A DNA stretch of 44,430 bases from Peptococcaceae bacterium CEB3. GTDB taxonomy: Bacteria; Bacillota; Desulfitobacteriia; Desulfitobacteriales; Desulfitobacteriaceae. Positions within the stretch are counted from its first letter, which is position 1, and each line of letters begins with the position of its first letter. The notes beneath the pieces were generated by a model, which ran no database searches, was not told the origin of the DNA, and saw only the letters and a program-made list of their open reading frames with translations. The DNA lies in NCBI GenBank assembly GCA_001029295.1, contig LDXJ01000035.1, positions 1 through 44,430 on the forward strand, read 5' to 3'. A program made the position numbers and the translations under genes. This document shows positions 1 through 6,559 of this stretch, one piece after another.

Positions 1-494
1 ATCGAGTCTTCTGCTAAATTCACATCTCGATAAGGTTTGCCACAGAATGGACAAACCTTCTGCTCGGGCGGAATCTCGTGGGTCACTTCAACCATGGGGA
101 GGTCCCGTGGAATATGGCGACCATGTCCTGGATGGCCAACCTGGGCACCTCGCTTCTTCTTTCCTTTCTTGGGTGAAGCCAAGTGAGGATCAGCGGCGTC
201 ATCCGAGGCACCCTCGTCCTTTTCGACCAAGTGAAGGTCGTCCGGTCGGGATTTTTCTGAGGAAGTCCCAAATAAGTCTGCCCGTAGGTTGCGCAGTTGT
301 GCTTCCACCTCTTCAATGTGGGCATCCCGGTTGGCAAGCTCCTGCTTGAGCAAGGCATTCTCTTCTGCAAGCCCTTTCACATGTTCTTTTAGTACTTTGA
401 CCGGGCCACAGTCGGGAAATGTGCAGGCTGGCTTCTCGGACTTCCGTCTCTTCGTCGATTGAGTTTTGGGCTGTTTCTGCTGATCTGTCTTCAT
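1..494 (-). CDS. IS66-family transposase (TnpC), N-terminal part, cut by window edge
   Basis: An open frame runs on the minus strand from an ATG at 494 through the left edge without a stop. The start of the protein is basic (QKQPKTQSTKRRK). It is followed by a leucine-zipper-like coiled coil (about residues 35-75, with ENALLKQELANRD and IEEVEAQL), a basic GKKKRGAQVGHPGHGR segment and a zinc-finger-like CPFCGKPY motif. This is the normal N-terminal order of IS66 TnpC. The catalytic DDE part lies outside the window. No TnpA or TnpB gene precedes it, so it may belong to the subgroup that carries only tnpC, or be a fragment. An AGGGG lies just before the ATG. Confidence 0.85.
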   Translation of the reverse strand, partial: MKTDQQKQPKTQSTKRRKSEKPACTFPDCGPVKVLKEHVKGLAEENALLKQELANRDAHIEEVEAQLRNLRADLFGTSSEKSRPDDLHLVEKDEGASDDAADPHLASPKKGKKKRGAQVGHPGHGRHIPRDLPMVEVTHEIPPEQKVCPFCGKPYRDVNLAEDS

Positions 495-582
495 GCCCCT
501 ATTCTAACAGAGAGCGGGACACGTTGCCAGTCAAAAAATAACAATTGGCCTAACTAACGAAATTTAATGAACGGTTCAGTGA

Positions 583-861
583 ACATTTACCAAAGTATCA
601 TTTGGGTCAAAAAATTCCGCTTTAGTTGAGTTTAAGTTAGCGTCGAACTCCAAATTAAAGCAAAATCTTGCTAAGCAAGTTGAAATATATAAACAGGCAA
701 ATAACACGAACAAAGCAGTGAAAGTTATCATGTATTTTAGGGAAGAAGAATTGACCAGAGTAAATGGGATACTTAAGGATTTGGAATTGCAAAATTGCAA
801 GGAAATTGTTTTGATCGACGCACGCAATGACAATAAGCCGTCTGCATCAAACGCTAAATAG
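583..861 (+). pseudogene. C-terminal remnant of an uncharacterised protein, no start codon
   Basis: A frame opens after a TGA at 580-582 and ends at the TAG at 859-861. It reads FGSKNSALVEFKLASNSK, then VEIYKQANNTNKAVKVIMYF, and ends LIDARNDNKPSASNAK. Composition and codon use look coding, and the text resembles the C-terminal end of predicted nuclease-like proteins whose VEFK-type motif sits in a PD-(D/E)XK-like core. That assignment is from memory and weak. There is no usable start: the only Met is in the middle. I read it as the tail of a gene truncated near 580, possibly by rearrangement next to the IS66 element. Confidence 0.5.
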
Positions 862-872
862 TTGGAGGATAA

Positions 873-1541
873 GTGAAAGCATTTGATTTTAAGAAAGAGT
901 ACAAAGAATTTTATCTGCCAAAAAATCAGCCGAAAATTATATTAGTGCCGCCGATGAATTATATCGCTGTCCGGGGGCAGGGAAATCCGAACAACGAAGG
1001 CGGTGCCTACAAGCGGGCAATCGGCGTTCTATATGCAATAGCCTATACAATTAAAATGAGCTATAAAGGCCCGCACAAAATAGACGGCTATTTTGAATAT
1101 GTCGTACCGCCGTCGGAGGGCTTCTGGTGGCAGGATAATGTTGTTGGCGTTGATTACGGCAACAAGGACTCATTTAACTGGATTTCAGTTATCCGCCTGC
1201 CGGATTTTGTTACGAAAGATGATTTTGATTGGGCAGTAGAAGAAGCGACAAAAAAGAAAAAGCTGAATTGTTATTCAGCAGAACTTTTTGACAATAGATG
1301 AAGGTTTATGCGTTCAAATTATGCACTAGGTTCATACGATGACGAACCTGCTACGGTTTCCATTATGGATAAGTACCTATCGGAAAATGGATATATGAAT
1401 GATTTTACTGCCGAGCGTCTACACCATGAAATCTATCTGTCGGATGTTAGAAAGGTTGAACCGTCAAAATGGAAGACCGTCATACGTCATCCGATTAAAA
1501 AATCTGATATTGTGGCAGCAGCAAGCTCAAGCAGCGAATGA
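873..1541 (+). pseudogene. GyrI-like small-molecule-binding protein, broken by two compensating frameshifts
   Basis: A GTG at 873 after a GGAGG-type site opens a frame coding for a GyrI-like (SOUL/GyrI-like, COG4832) protein: MKAFDFKKEYKEFYLP, then PPMNYIAVRGQGNPN and VVPPSEGFWW. It stops at 1301. The missing middle is found in the next frame (TIDEGLCVQIMH, about 1279-1320). The first frame then resumes with GSYDDEPATV and RLHHEIYLSDVRKV and ends at 1541. The pattern fits one extra T in the T run near 1282 and one lost base near 1321. The repaired length, about 220 residues, matches the family. Real decay and sequencing error cannot be told apart from this sequence. The gene follows a truncated gene remnant and stands alone. 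Confidence 0.75.
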
Positions 1542-1669
1542 CGCGTTTAATGACAGTACTGGGCTTACGTTCCGCAAACAAATGAAAAAGCTCAGATCTG
1601 GTAGTACGCAGGAACAACGACTTATGACTATAACGTAGCAAGGGTTCTTCCGGGTTGAAGAACTATCGA

Positions 1670-1709
1670 CTTATCGAAGCGGCGGCCAAAATGTCGCCGC
1701 TTCAATAAG
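1670..1709. terminator. Long inverted repeat between the GyrI-like and yjgB-like genes
   Basis: GAAGCGGCG at 1676-1684 pairs perfectly with CGCCGCTTC at 1695-1703. CTTAT/ATAAG (1670-1674 and 1705-1709) extends the stem. No T tract follows on either strand. It sits between convergent genes (the GyrI-like gene on plus, the lipoprotein on minus), where a bidirectional terminator is expected. Confidence 0.5.
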
Positions 1710-1769
1710 TTACAAGTGTCTTCCGGGGCAAATCCAGCTAATCCACGGTCTCAAGTATGTCTCACGAAT

Positions 1770-2552
1770 TCACCACTGTCTGCCTGGATCGCCACCCATC
1801 TGGTCCCCAGTACTTTGGGGATTAAGAACGTTATAATGATCCATTAACGGGTTTGGGTTACTGGCAGTGGGTTGAGGAAATACCATTTCGATTTTATACT
1901 GAGGAGGTCTGGGTATTATCTCTGACCCGGATCGTTGTGGAAACACTGTCCCGGCTTTATAATTTTGTTGTACCGGATAGCCGATAATCTCTTGGCCATC
2001 GAATGTCGTGTCGTAGGCTGGGGTTCCCAAAACCGCTTTAACTGTATTTAGAGATATGCTTTTCAGTCTACTGCCATAAGATCGGATCTCAAATATTGCA
2101 TTCCCCTTGTTGAATCCGAATACGACGTGATGATTCAAATAGGTAGCGTAGACGCCTTTGGCAGCAGGTACAATAGTTTCCTGATCGGGTTTTCCCCACA
2201 GTTTGACAATTTCCTCAATATTGTACGCTTTGGCCGGAAAGTCGGAATTAATGAGTCTGAACTGTTTAGCTAGCTGTACCATGTTTAAGAGAAGCGCTTT
2301 GGGGTCAGTACTTTGGGATGCGGAAGCGTCCGAAATGGGGGTAGCGGAATTGCTGCCCGAACCCGAACTTACAGCAGCAGGGGTTGTGGATGTGCTGCTC
2401 TTTTGTCGGCTGAGATTATTGGCGTTTTGGTTCTGATGGGTCGTGGTATTAGCGGTTTGGCCTGGAGTACTGACCGTGGAGGCAACAGGATTGCTCAGGC
2501 TTGAACACCCCACGACCAGGGTCAAGGCTAGGGCCGCGACCGTCCACTTCAC
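1770..2552 (-). CDS. YjgB/DUF4309-family lipoprotein
   Basis: A 260-residue protein with a lipoprotein signal: a hydrophobic segment (WTVAALALTLVVG) and lipobox Cys16. A Ser/Thr/Asn-rich linker (about residues 20-85) follows, and then a YjgB-like domain (about 95-250) with NIEEIVKLWGKPDQE, HHVVFGFNKGNAIFEIRSY and VLGTPAYDTTFDGQEIIGY. It should be anchored outside the membrane; the family has no established activity. The GTG start lies 2 bases after the stop of the M56 peptidase gene, so the two are probably co-translated. The signal segment stands where M56 sensor proteins usually have their next membrane helix, so this may be the sensor half of a split M56-YjgB protein. A second, truncated copy of its C-terminus lies at 9064-9306. 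Confidence 0.8.
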   Translation of the reverse strand: MKWTVAALALTLVVGCSSLSNPVASTVSTPGQTANTTTHQNQNANNLSRQKSSTSTTPAAVSSGSGSNSATPISDASASQSTDPKALLLNMVQLAKQFRLINSDFPAKAYNIEEIVKLWGKPDQETIVPAAKGVYATYLNHHVVFGFNKGNAIFEIRSYGSRLKSISLNTVKAVLGTPAYDTTFDGQEIIGYPVQQNYKAGTVFPQRSGSEIIPRPPQYKIEMVFPQPTASNPNPLMDHYNVLNPQSTGDQMGGDPGRQW

Positions 2553-2554
2553 GG

Positions 2555-3232
2555 TTACTTTTTGAAAGAAGCGATCATAATAATTCTCCTCTTGTTAAAT
2601 TTGTTGGCAAAACCAATGGTTCCCGGAGCCCAATGAGGTTCAGAGAGGAGTTGCAAAAGGCGGATGATCGTCTGCCCGTACTGCCTATGCTCTTCCGGTC
2701 TGACAACAGCCAGAGCCGTGGCGTCACAGGCCATTTCACAATCCTGCTTCATGTGCCGGAGCGCGTACCCGATGAGCGGATTAAACCAATAGACGACTTG
2801 CACCAACGTGACCCACGCGTTCACCCAGTGGTCCCGTCTTTTTAAATGGCCCAGCTCGTGTAAGAAAATGTACCGCAGTTCCTCCGGTGCCAACTCAGCA
2901 AGGAGTTTGGGCGAGATGACGATTTTGGGCCGGATTAAACCGAAGAGAGCCGGGGACTTCAGGGAGTCATCATAGATGACAGAAACCTTAGAACGGACTT
3001 GGAGGGTTAATTGACATTCCCGCAGGATTTCGCGGACCTGCGGAGCTTCGCAGAGGCTTTGTTTCTTGGACTTTAGGAGCAGCCAGCCGTTCACGACCAA
3101 AATATAAGCGAAAAAGAGGAAAACTCCGCCCAGCCAGACGAAGGCGGCCGTGAGCCAATTAAGTCCCAATGTGGCACGGGTGGGGGAAGGAAGCGAAGTG
3201 TTCCCGGCCGAGCTAAACTCATTTCCCGCCAT
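2555..3232 (-). CDS. M56 (BlaR1/MecR1-type) membrane metallopeptidase, short form
   Basis: A 225-residue protein with one clear membrane segment (about 25-50), then the M56 protease domain: SPALFGLIRPKIVISP, the zinc motif HELGH (H125, E126, H129) and the downstream DCEMACDATA. In BlaR1/MecR1-type systems this protease passes a cell-wall signal on by inactivating the BlaI repressor. The start is 8 bases after the blaI stop. The usual first two membrane helices are missing, and the protein ends with RRIIMIASFKK, just where another membrane helix normally begins. It is therefore short at both ends. It may be natural, decayed, or split from the adjoining lipoprotein gene. Confidence 0.8.
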   Translation of the reverse strand: MAGNEFSSAGNTSLPSPTRATLGLNWLTAAFVWLGGVFLFFAYILVVNGWLLLKSKKQSLCEAPQVREILRECQLTLQVRSKVSVIYDDSLKSPALFGLIRPKIVISPKLLAELAPEELRYIFLHELGHLKRRDHWVNAWVTLVQVVYWFNPLIGYALRHMKQDCEMACDATALAVVRPEEHRQYGQTIIRLLQLLSEPHWAPGTIGFANKFNKRRIIMIASFKK

Positions 3233-3240
3233 CCCTTTTC

Positions 3241-3606
3241 CTACGTCTGCCGCGCATCCAGCAGGTTTCTTAGATCCTCGATTTCTTGGAGAGACAAGTA
3301 TTCACTCTTGACAAAGCTTGTCAGCATAAGGTGAAGCGAGTCTCCATAAACCTTGTGCAGAAAAATGCAGTCTTCCTGCGACACTAAAGGATAAAACTGG
3401 CGCAAAGTCGCGGAATCCTTGTCAACCCCAAGAGCCCCTTTTTTCACCAACCGCCCCATCAAGGTCTGAACGGTCTTAGGGCTCCAGGAACTGTCCGCTC
3501 TCAGACGCGCGACCACGTTGGAAGCCGTCAGCGGGGATTCCTGCCAAAGGACTTTCATGACCAGCCACTTTGCAGTGGAAATTTTACATGCAACATCGCT
3601 CGTCAG
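3241..3606 (-). CDS. blaI: BlaI/MecI-family transcriptional repressor, probable CTG start
   Basis: Winged-helix repressor with VLWQESPLTASNVVARL and SWSPKTVQTLMGRLVKKG, typical of BlaI DNA-binding helices, and a C-terminal dimerisation region. An ATG at 3558 would drop the first helix. The frame extends upstream through KISTAKWLVMKVLW, the expected family N-terminus, with no stop. The only start positioned for the strong GGAAGGAGG site (complement of about 3613-3621) is a CTG at 3606. That gives 121 residues, the usual family size. The gene leads a minus-strand set with the M56 peptidase and the YjgB lipoprotein, a standard repressor/sensor arrangement. Confidence 0.8.
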   Translation of the reverse strand: MTSDVACKISTAKWLVMKVLWQESPLTASNVVARLRADSSWSPKTVQTLMGRLVKKGALGVDKDSATLRQFYPLVSQEDCIFLHKVYGDSLHLMLTSFVKSEYLSLQEIEDLRNLLDARQT

Positions 3607-3626
3607 AAAACGCCTCCTTCCTACAA

Positions 3627-3650
3627 GTGTTGTCTGAGTTGAGACTACAC
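3627..3650. promoter_or_regulatory. Candidate BlaI operator upstream of blaI
   Basis: An imperfect palindrome, GTGTTGTCT - 6 bases - AGACTACAC, with one mismatch in nine. It lies directly upstream of the blaI ribosome binding site. BlaI/MecI operators are palindromes flanked by TACA/TGTA-type ends, and BlaI usually represses its own operon, so autoregulation is likely. Assignment is by position and symmetry only. Confidence 0.5.
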
Positions 3651-3874
3651 CCGTGAAGTAGCGCTGTCAAGTGGTATAATTTATCTTTTTCTGCTTCAAC
3701 CTTTTCGAGAGAACCAGCTACCTATCTGGCATAAAGGCTGAGTGTTCAAGGCGGTTTTCTGCCACTCAGCCAATATCACGACGTCGTCCGCATATACTCA
3801 GAGGTTTGCGGATACCTCGCTGTTTCAACATGTTCAAGTGACGACTGCGAGATGTGGTTTTAAGGAAAGATATG

Positions 3875-3909
3875 GGACGAGGTTATGCTTTTATCGCATA
3901 ACCTCGTCC
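3875..3909. repeat. Perfect 14-bp hairpin in an 830-bp gene-free stretch
   Basis: GGACGAGGTTATGC (3875-3888), a 7-base loop, then its exact complement (3896-3909). Two related short palindromic boxes follow: GGAACATGTTCC at 3913-3924 and GGGAACATGTTT at 3933-3944. The stretch from about 3607 to 4436 has no convincing gene. It holds the blaI promoter region, this hairpin and the first part of the large direct repeat. The hairpin could be a terminator or an old element end; no T tract follows. Confidence 0.55.
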
Positions 3910-4270
3910 GCCGGAACATGTTCCTCGCACCTGGGAACATGTTTATGGGTAAAATTAGGGGATATTCGCGGAAAAATATGTTCCGGTTAGTGACCCTCCG
4001 TGTGGATGGGAAACGTCGGGTGAGGTAAGTGGTGGGAAGTTTAGCGGTAATTTGTGGTATCTGGTGGGTGAGAGGGGCCTCCGTATTCTTTTCGGGGTCA
4101 ATAATCTTTCAAAGCAGGAAATAGAGGAGGCATGGCGAATGAATGATTGAGGGGAGTCACTTGTGTGCAATAGATTGTCCGGTGGGCATGATATACTGTG
4201 TTCGGGAAGAGAAAGATTCCGGCATGATGTCATATCTAGGGGCACCGGGAGGGTAATCACTCGCCAGTTG

Positions 4271-4400
4271 AGCCTTGCTAGTTCAAGAAGCCGCCCTGAT
4301 GAAACCTAGCCAGCAGTCGAGTACCGAGTGTTGCGTGTTGGGGTGGGGTCACCGGAGGTGACCCTTCTGCACGGAGAGCGGTGGAGTGGTGGGTTAAAGG
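4271..4400 (+). repeat. Structured intergenic repeat (leader of PfpI gene A)
   Basis: It starts with the recurring text GCCTTGCTAGTTCAAGAAGC, then ACCTAGCCAGCAGTC. It contains a perfect hairpin GGGTCACC-GGA-GGTGACCC at 4346-4364. In copy B (9479-9610) both arms have base changes (AACGGAGGCG), so the hairpin there is weaker. Relatives lie at 5596, 10272, 10899, 14592 and 23335. Confidence 0.7.
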
Positions 4401-4436
4401 AACTGCTCTTTGATGTATTGAGAGAGGAGGATAAGT

Positions 4437-5030
4437 ATGCAACAGAGGAAAGTCGGGATATTACTTTTCAATGAGGTTGAGGTGTTGGATTTCGCTGGGC
4501 CTTTTGAAGTATTTTCTTTAACGACTTACCCTGGGACTGATATGAAACCTTTTGAAGTGAGAACAATTGCCCAAACAAAGGAAATTATTAATACAAGGAA
4601 CGGACTTCAGGTTATGCCTTATTTTAGTTTTGCAGATAATCCCAGCTTCGATATAGTAGTTATTCCCGGCGGGTATGGAGCTGAGGAAATTGAAATTCAT
4701 AATGATACTGTGCTTAGTTGGATCAAGGAGCAAATGAGTAAGGTAGGTTTAATGACGTCTGTTTGCACAGGAGCGTTTTTACTTGCAAAAGCAGGATTGT
4801 TAGAAGGTAAGAAGGCTACAACACATTGGATGGATATTGACAGGCTAGCCAATGAGTTTGATGTTACCGTGCAACGGGGTGCTAAATATGTTGATGAAGG
4901 TTCAATAATGACTTCCGGCGGAATATCCGCCGGGATTGACCTGTCCCTTTATATCGTTAAAAAGCTATTGGGAGAAGAGGTCGCACGAACCACAGCAAAG
5001 AGAATGGAATATAATATAGATTTTCAATGA
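4437..5030 (+). CDS. DJ-1/PfpI-family protein (isonitrile-hydratase-like), copy A
   Basis: A 197-residue class I glutamine-amidotransferase-like protein. It begins KVGILLFNEVEVLDFAGPFE, has the VVIPGGYGAEE strand-turn, and a nucleophile elbow SVCTGAFLLAKAG with Cys110, followed by ATTHW with His130. This Cys/His arrangement and the family length fit DJ-1/PfpI proteins of the isonitrile hydratase/ThiJ group. The real substrate cannot be read from sequence. The start follows AGAGAGGAGG at a good distance. It is a single-gene unit between two structured repeats and has a near-identical copy at 9645 (two amino-acid differences). Confidence 0.85.
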   Translation: MQQRKVGILLFNEVEVLDFAGPFEVFSLTTYPGTDMKPFEVRTIAQTKEIINTRNGLQVMPYFSFADNPSFDIVVIPGGYGAEEIEIHNDTVLSWIKEQMSKVGLMTSVCTGAFLLAKAGLLEGKKATTHWMDIDRLANEFDVTVQRGAKYVDEGSIMTSGGISAGIDLSLYIVKKLLGEEVARTTAKRMEYNIDFQ

Positions 5031-5220
5031 CGCCAATGCCGAAGCGCCCGGTACGGGAAATTAGCACTCGGGGTGGGGTCACCGAATGGTGGCCCCTCTA
5101 GCCAGAGAGCGTTGGGGATGCCGGGAAGGAAACCAATCCGTCAGTGTGTGAACATTATAACGGGCAACATCTGCACACTTCATAAATAGAATATCACCAA
5201 GCCGGAAGCATTGGGGGAGT
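5031..5220 (+). repeat. Structured intergenic repeat between PfpI and membrane gene, copy A
   Basis: It starts right after the PfpI stop with GAAGCGCCCGGTACGGGAAA and TTAGCACTCGGGG. A strong hairpin follows, GGGGTCACC-GAAT-GGTGGCCCC (about 5081-5096), and it ends with GCCGGAAGCATTGGGGG before the next ribosome binding site. The 5' half (GCCTTGCTAA to AGTCAA) seen in copy B is missing here. Confidence 0.7.
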
Positions 5221-5227
5221 TGATAGT

Positions 5228-5575
5228 ATGCCAACCTTTATTGCCTTTGGGTCACTTGGTGTAGCGTTACTTACATTTCTCTTGGGAATATTGCATAATC
5301 CAAAGTGGTACTATATTTCCGCATTAATGATGTATATTTTCAGCTTCATGACCGGATTTTCAATTGGCTATTATGTGCTCAGCGTAACTTTCGCCCTGCT
5401 TGCACTTGCTTTGGCCCATTCAATAGTCAAGGTTAACCGGAACTTGTGGAATGTTCTGCTGTCCGTCGTTGCTCTTATAGTTGGATATGTTTTTTGGCTA
5501 ATGATAATTCCATATGTACCATATTCACAGTTCTATTGGCCGATTGCCATTATTCTTCGTCTGTTTGGATTGTAA
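5228..5575 (+). CDS. Small four-helix membrane protein, copy A
   Basis: 115 residues, almost entirely hydrophobic. There are about four membrane segments (roughly 5-22, 28-50, 53-70 and 78-112) joined by short loops such as HNPKWYY and VKVNRNLWN. I do not recognise the family. The ATG follows GGGGGAG at a suitable distance. It is preceded and followed by the structured repeats, and a duplicate lies at 10530 with one amino-acid change (Pro to Ser). A third, 51-bp piece of the gene lies at 14135-14185. Confidence 0.6.
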   Translation: MPTFIAFGSLGVALLTFLLGILHNPKWYYISALMMYIFSFMTGFSIGYYVLSVTFALLALALAHSIVKVNRNLWNVLLSVVALIVGYVFWLMIIPYVPYSQFYWPIAIILRLFGL

Positions 5576-5595
5576 ATTTTGGTCACCCCACTACT

Positions 5596-5735
5596 TGCGC
5601 CTTGCTAAGCTCAAGAAGCCGTCCTGATAAAGCCTAGCCAGAAGTCAAGGCCGAAGAGCCCGGCGCGGGGAATTTGCACGGGCCGCCGAATGGTGGGACT
5701 TCTACCGTGGGGAGCGTTGTGTGACCCGGCTGGGG
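5596..5735 (+). repeat. Structured intergenic repeat after membrane gene A
   Basis: It contains GCGCCTTGCTAAGCTCAAGA, AAAGCCTAGCCAGAAGTCAA and GAGCCCGGCGCGGGGAATTT. The best-matching relatives are at 10899-11037 and 23335-23430. The order of sub-blocks is the same in each. Confidence 0.7.
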
Positions 5736-5778
5736 GAAGGGCGGCTTAGTGAAAGAAAAATACCAGAATGATAATAAT

Positions 5779-5819
5779 TGCCGGCAAGGGGCTGTCAGCT
5801 TCAGTCGGCATCTTTTTTT
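5779..5819 (+). terminator. Intrinsic terminator before the TetR unit
   Basis: TGCCG (5779-5783) pairs with CGGCA (5806-5810), and a second short stem forms inside. TTTTTTT follows at about 5812-5818, with another T7 at 5824-5830. It would end transcripts coming from the PfpI/membrane genes before the TetR promoter. Confidence 0.65.
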
Positions 5820-5851
5820 AATCTTTTTTTACCGGTTTCTATAAAAAGTCA

Positions 5852-5880
5852 TTGACTAATCGAGTCAATGGTGCTACTCT
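5852..5880 (+). promoter_or_regulatory. Probable promoter with TetR operator 1
   Basis: TTGACT (5852-5857) and TACTCT (5875-5880) are 17 bases apart, a good -35/-10 pair. The -35 lies inside a palindrome, TTGAC-N7-GTCAA (5852-5868), which is extended by CATTGACT/AGTCAATG. A bound TetR dimer would block the promoter. Confidence 0.65.
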
Positions 5881-5887
5881 GACTTTG

Positions 5888-5904
5888 TTGACCGGTTGAG
5901 TCAA
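5888..5904 (+). promoter_or_regulatory. TetR operator 2
   Basis: A second TTGAC-N7-GTCAA palindrome, starting 36 bases after the first and just upstream of the tetR-type ribosome binding site. Two identical half-site patterns with identical spacing next to a TetR gene point to autoregulation. Confidence 0.6.
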
Positions 5905-5920
5905 TGAAGGGAGGCTGCTG

Positions 5921-6559
5921 ATGGATAAGCACAAAATATCCGCAATGAGCGAAGAAAAGAGAACGGCATTAATAAATGCCGCCATGGTTGAATTTGCTCA
6001 GAACGGATATAAGAAAACTTCAACAGATACGATTATTAGTCGGGCGGGAATATCCAAAGGGCTATTGTTTCACTATTTTGGCACAAAAAAAGATTTGTAT
6101 ATCTACCTGTACGAATATGCGAACCGAATTGTCATGAAGGAGTACAATGACAAAATAGACTATGAGTCAAAAGATATTTTCGCGCGCCTGCGCTGCATGA
6201 TCCTGCTCAAGTTCAAGCTCATCGAAGCATTTCCGGCGGTTTTAGATTTTATCAGTTCCGCTTATTTTGAAAAGGACAGCGCGGTTATCGGAGTGATTGG
6301 TCAGGACAGCAAGAAGCTCTATCAGGAGGCAAGCGGCAAGCTGCTGGAGAGTATCGATTTGACGCTGTTCAAGCCGGGCATTGACCATAAAATTGCTATT
6401 CAAATTATCCTGTTTACCATCAAGGGCTACAGTGAGGCGCAAGCCTCTTCCGATAAGAAGACCAAAGATTATAGCAGCCAAATAAACCATTATATCCAAG
6501 AGATTGACGAGTATATAACGGCACTCAAGGCGGCGTTTTATAGGGAGGATAGAGTATGA
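5921..6559 (+). CDS. TetR/AcrR-family transcriptional regulator
   Basis: 212 residues. The N-terminal helix-turn-helix is typical (RTALINAAMVEFAQNGYKKT, then ISRAGISKGLLFHYFGTKKDL). The C-terminal helical ligand domain is not diagnostic. The stop overlaps the ATG of the following PEP-dependent enzyme (ATGA), so the two are translationally coupled and the regulator probably controls that enzyme. Two TTGAC-N7-GTCAA palindromes lie immediately upstream. A small-molecule inducer is likely; its identity is unknown. Confidence 0.88.
   Translation: MDKHKISAMSEEKRTALINAAMVEFAQNGYKKTSTDTIISRAGISKGLLFHYFGTKKDLYIYLYEYANRIVMKEYNDKIDYESKDIFARLRCMILLKFKLIEAFPAVLDFISSAYFEKDSAVIGVIGQDSKKLYQEASGKLLESIDLTLFKPGIDHKIAIQIILFTIKGYSEAQASSDKKTKDYSSQINHYIQEIDEYITALKAAFYREDRV

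Larger units (their letters stand above)
4103..5678 (+). repeat. Large direct repeat, copy A
   Basis: Near-identical to 9307-10980. It contains an IS3-remnant fragment (4184-4270), a structured leader repeat, the DJ-1/PfpI gene, an intergenic structured repeat, the 115-residue membrane protein gene and a further structured repeat. In the two genes the copies differ by about six bases in 594 and three in 348. Copy A lacks about 95 bases that copy B has between its two genes. Both copies start at the same base (AATCTTTCAAAGC) and diverge after GGAATTTGCA. Confidence 0.9.

Noticed and set aside
3913-3944. GGAACATGTTCC boxes as LexA/DinR SOS sites
   Set aside because: The Firmicute SOS box needs GAAC-N4-GTTC; here the spacing is two bases and no SOS gene is adjacent.
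3955-4260. 101-residue minus-strand frame
   Set aside because: Proline/serine-rich shadow without a ribosome binding site; it runs across the hairpin boxes and the IS3 fragment and resembles no family.
5596-5735. Structured repeats as integron attC sites
   Set aside because: No GTTRRRY/RYYYAAC core-site pairs and no integrase gene in the window; the arrangement of stems fits group II domain V better.
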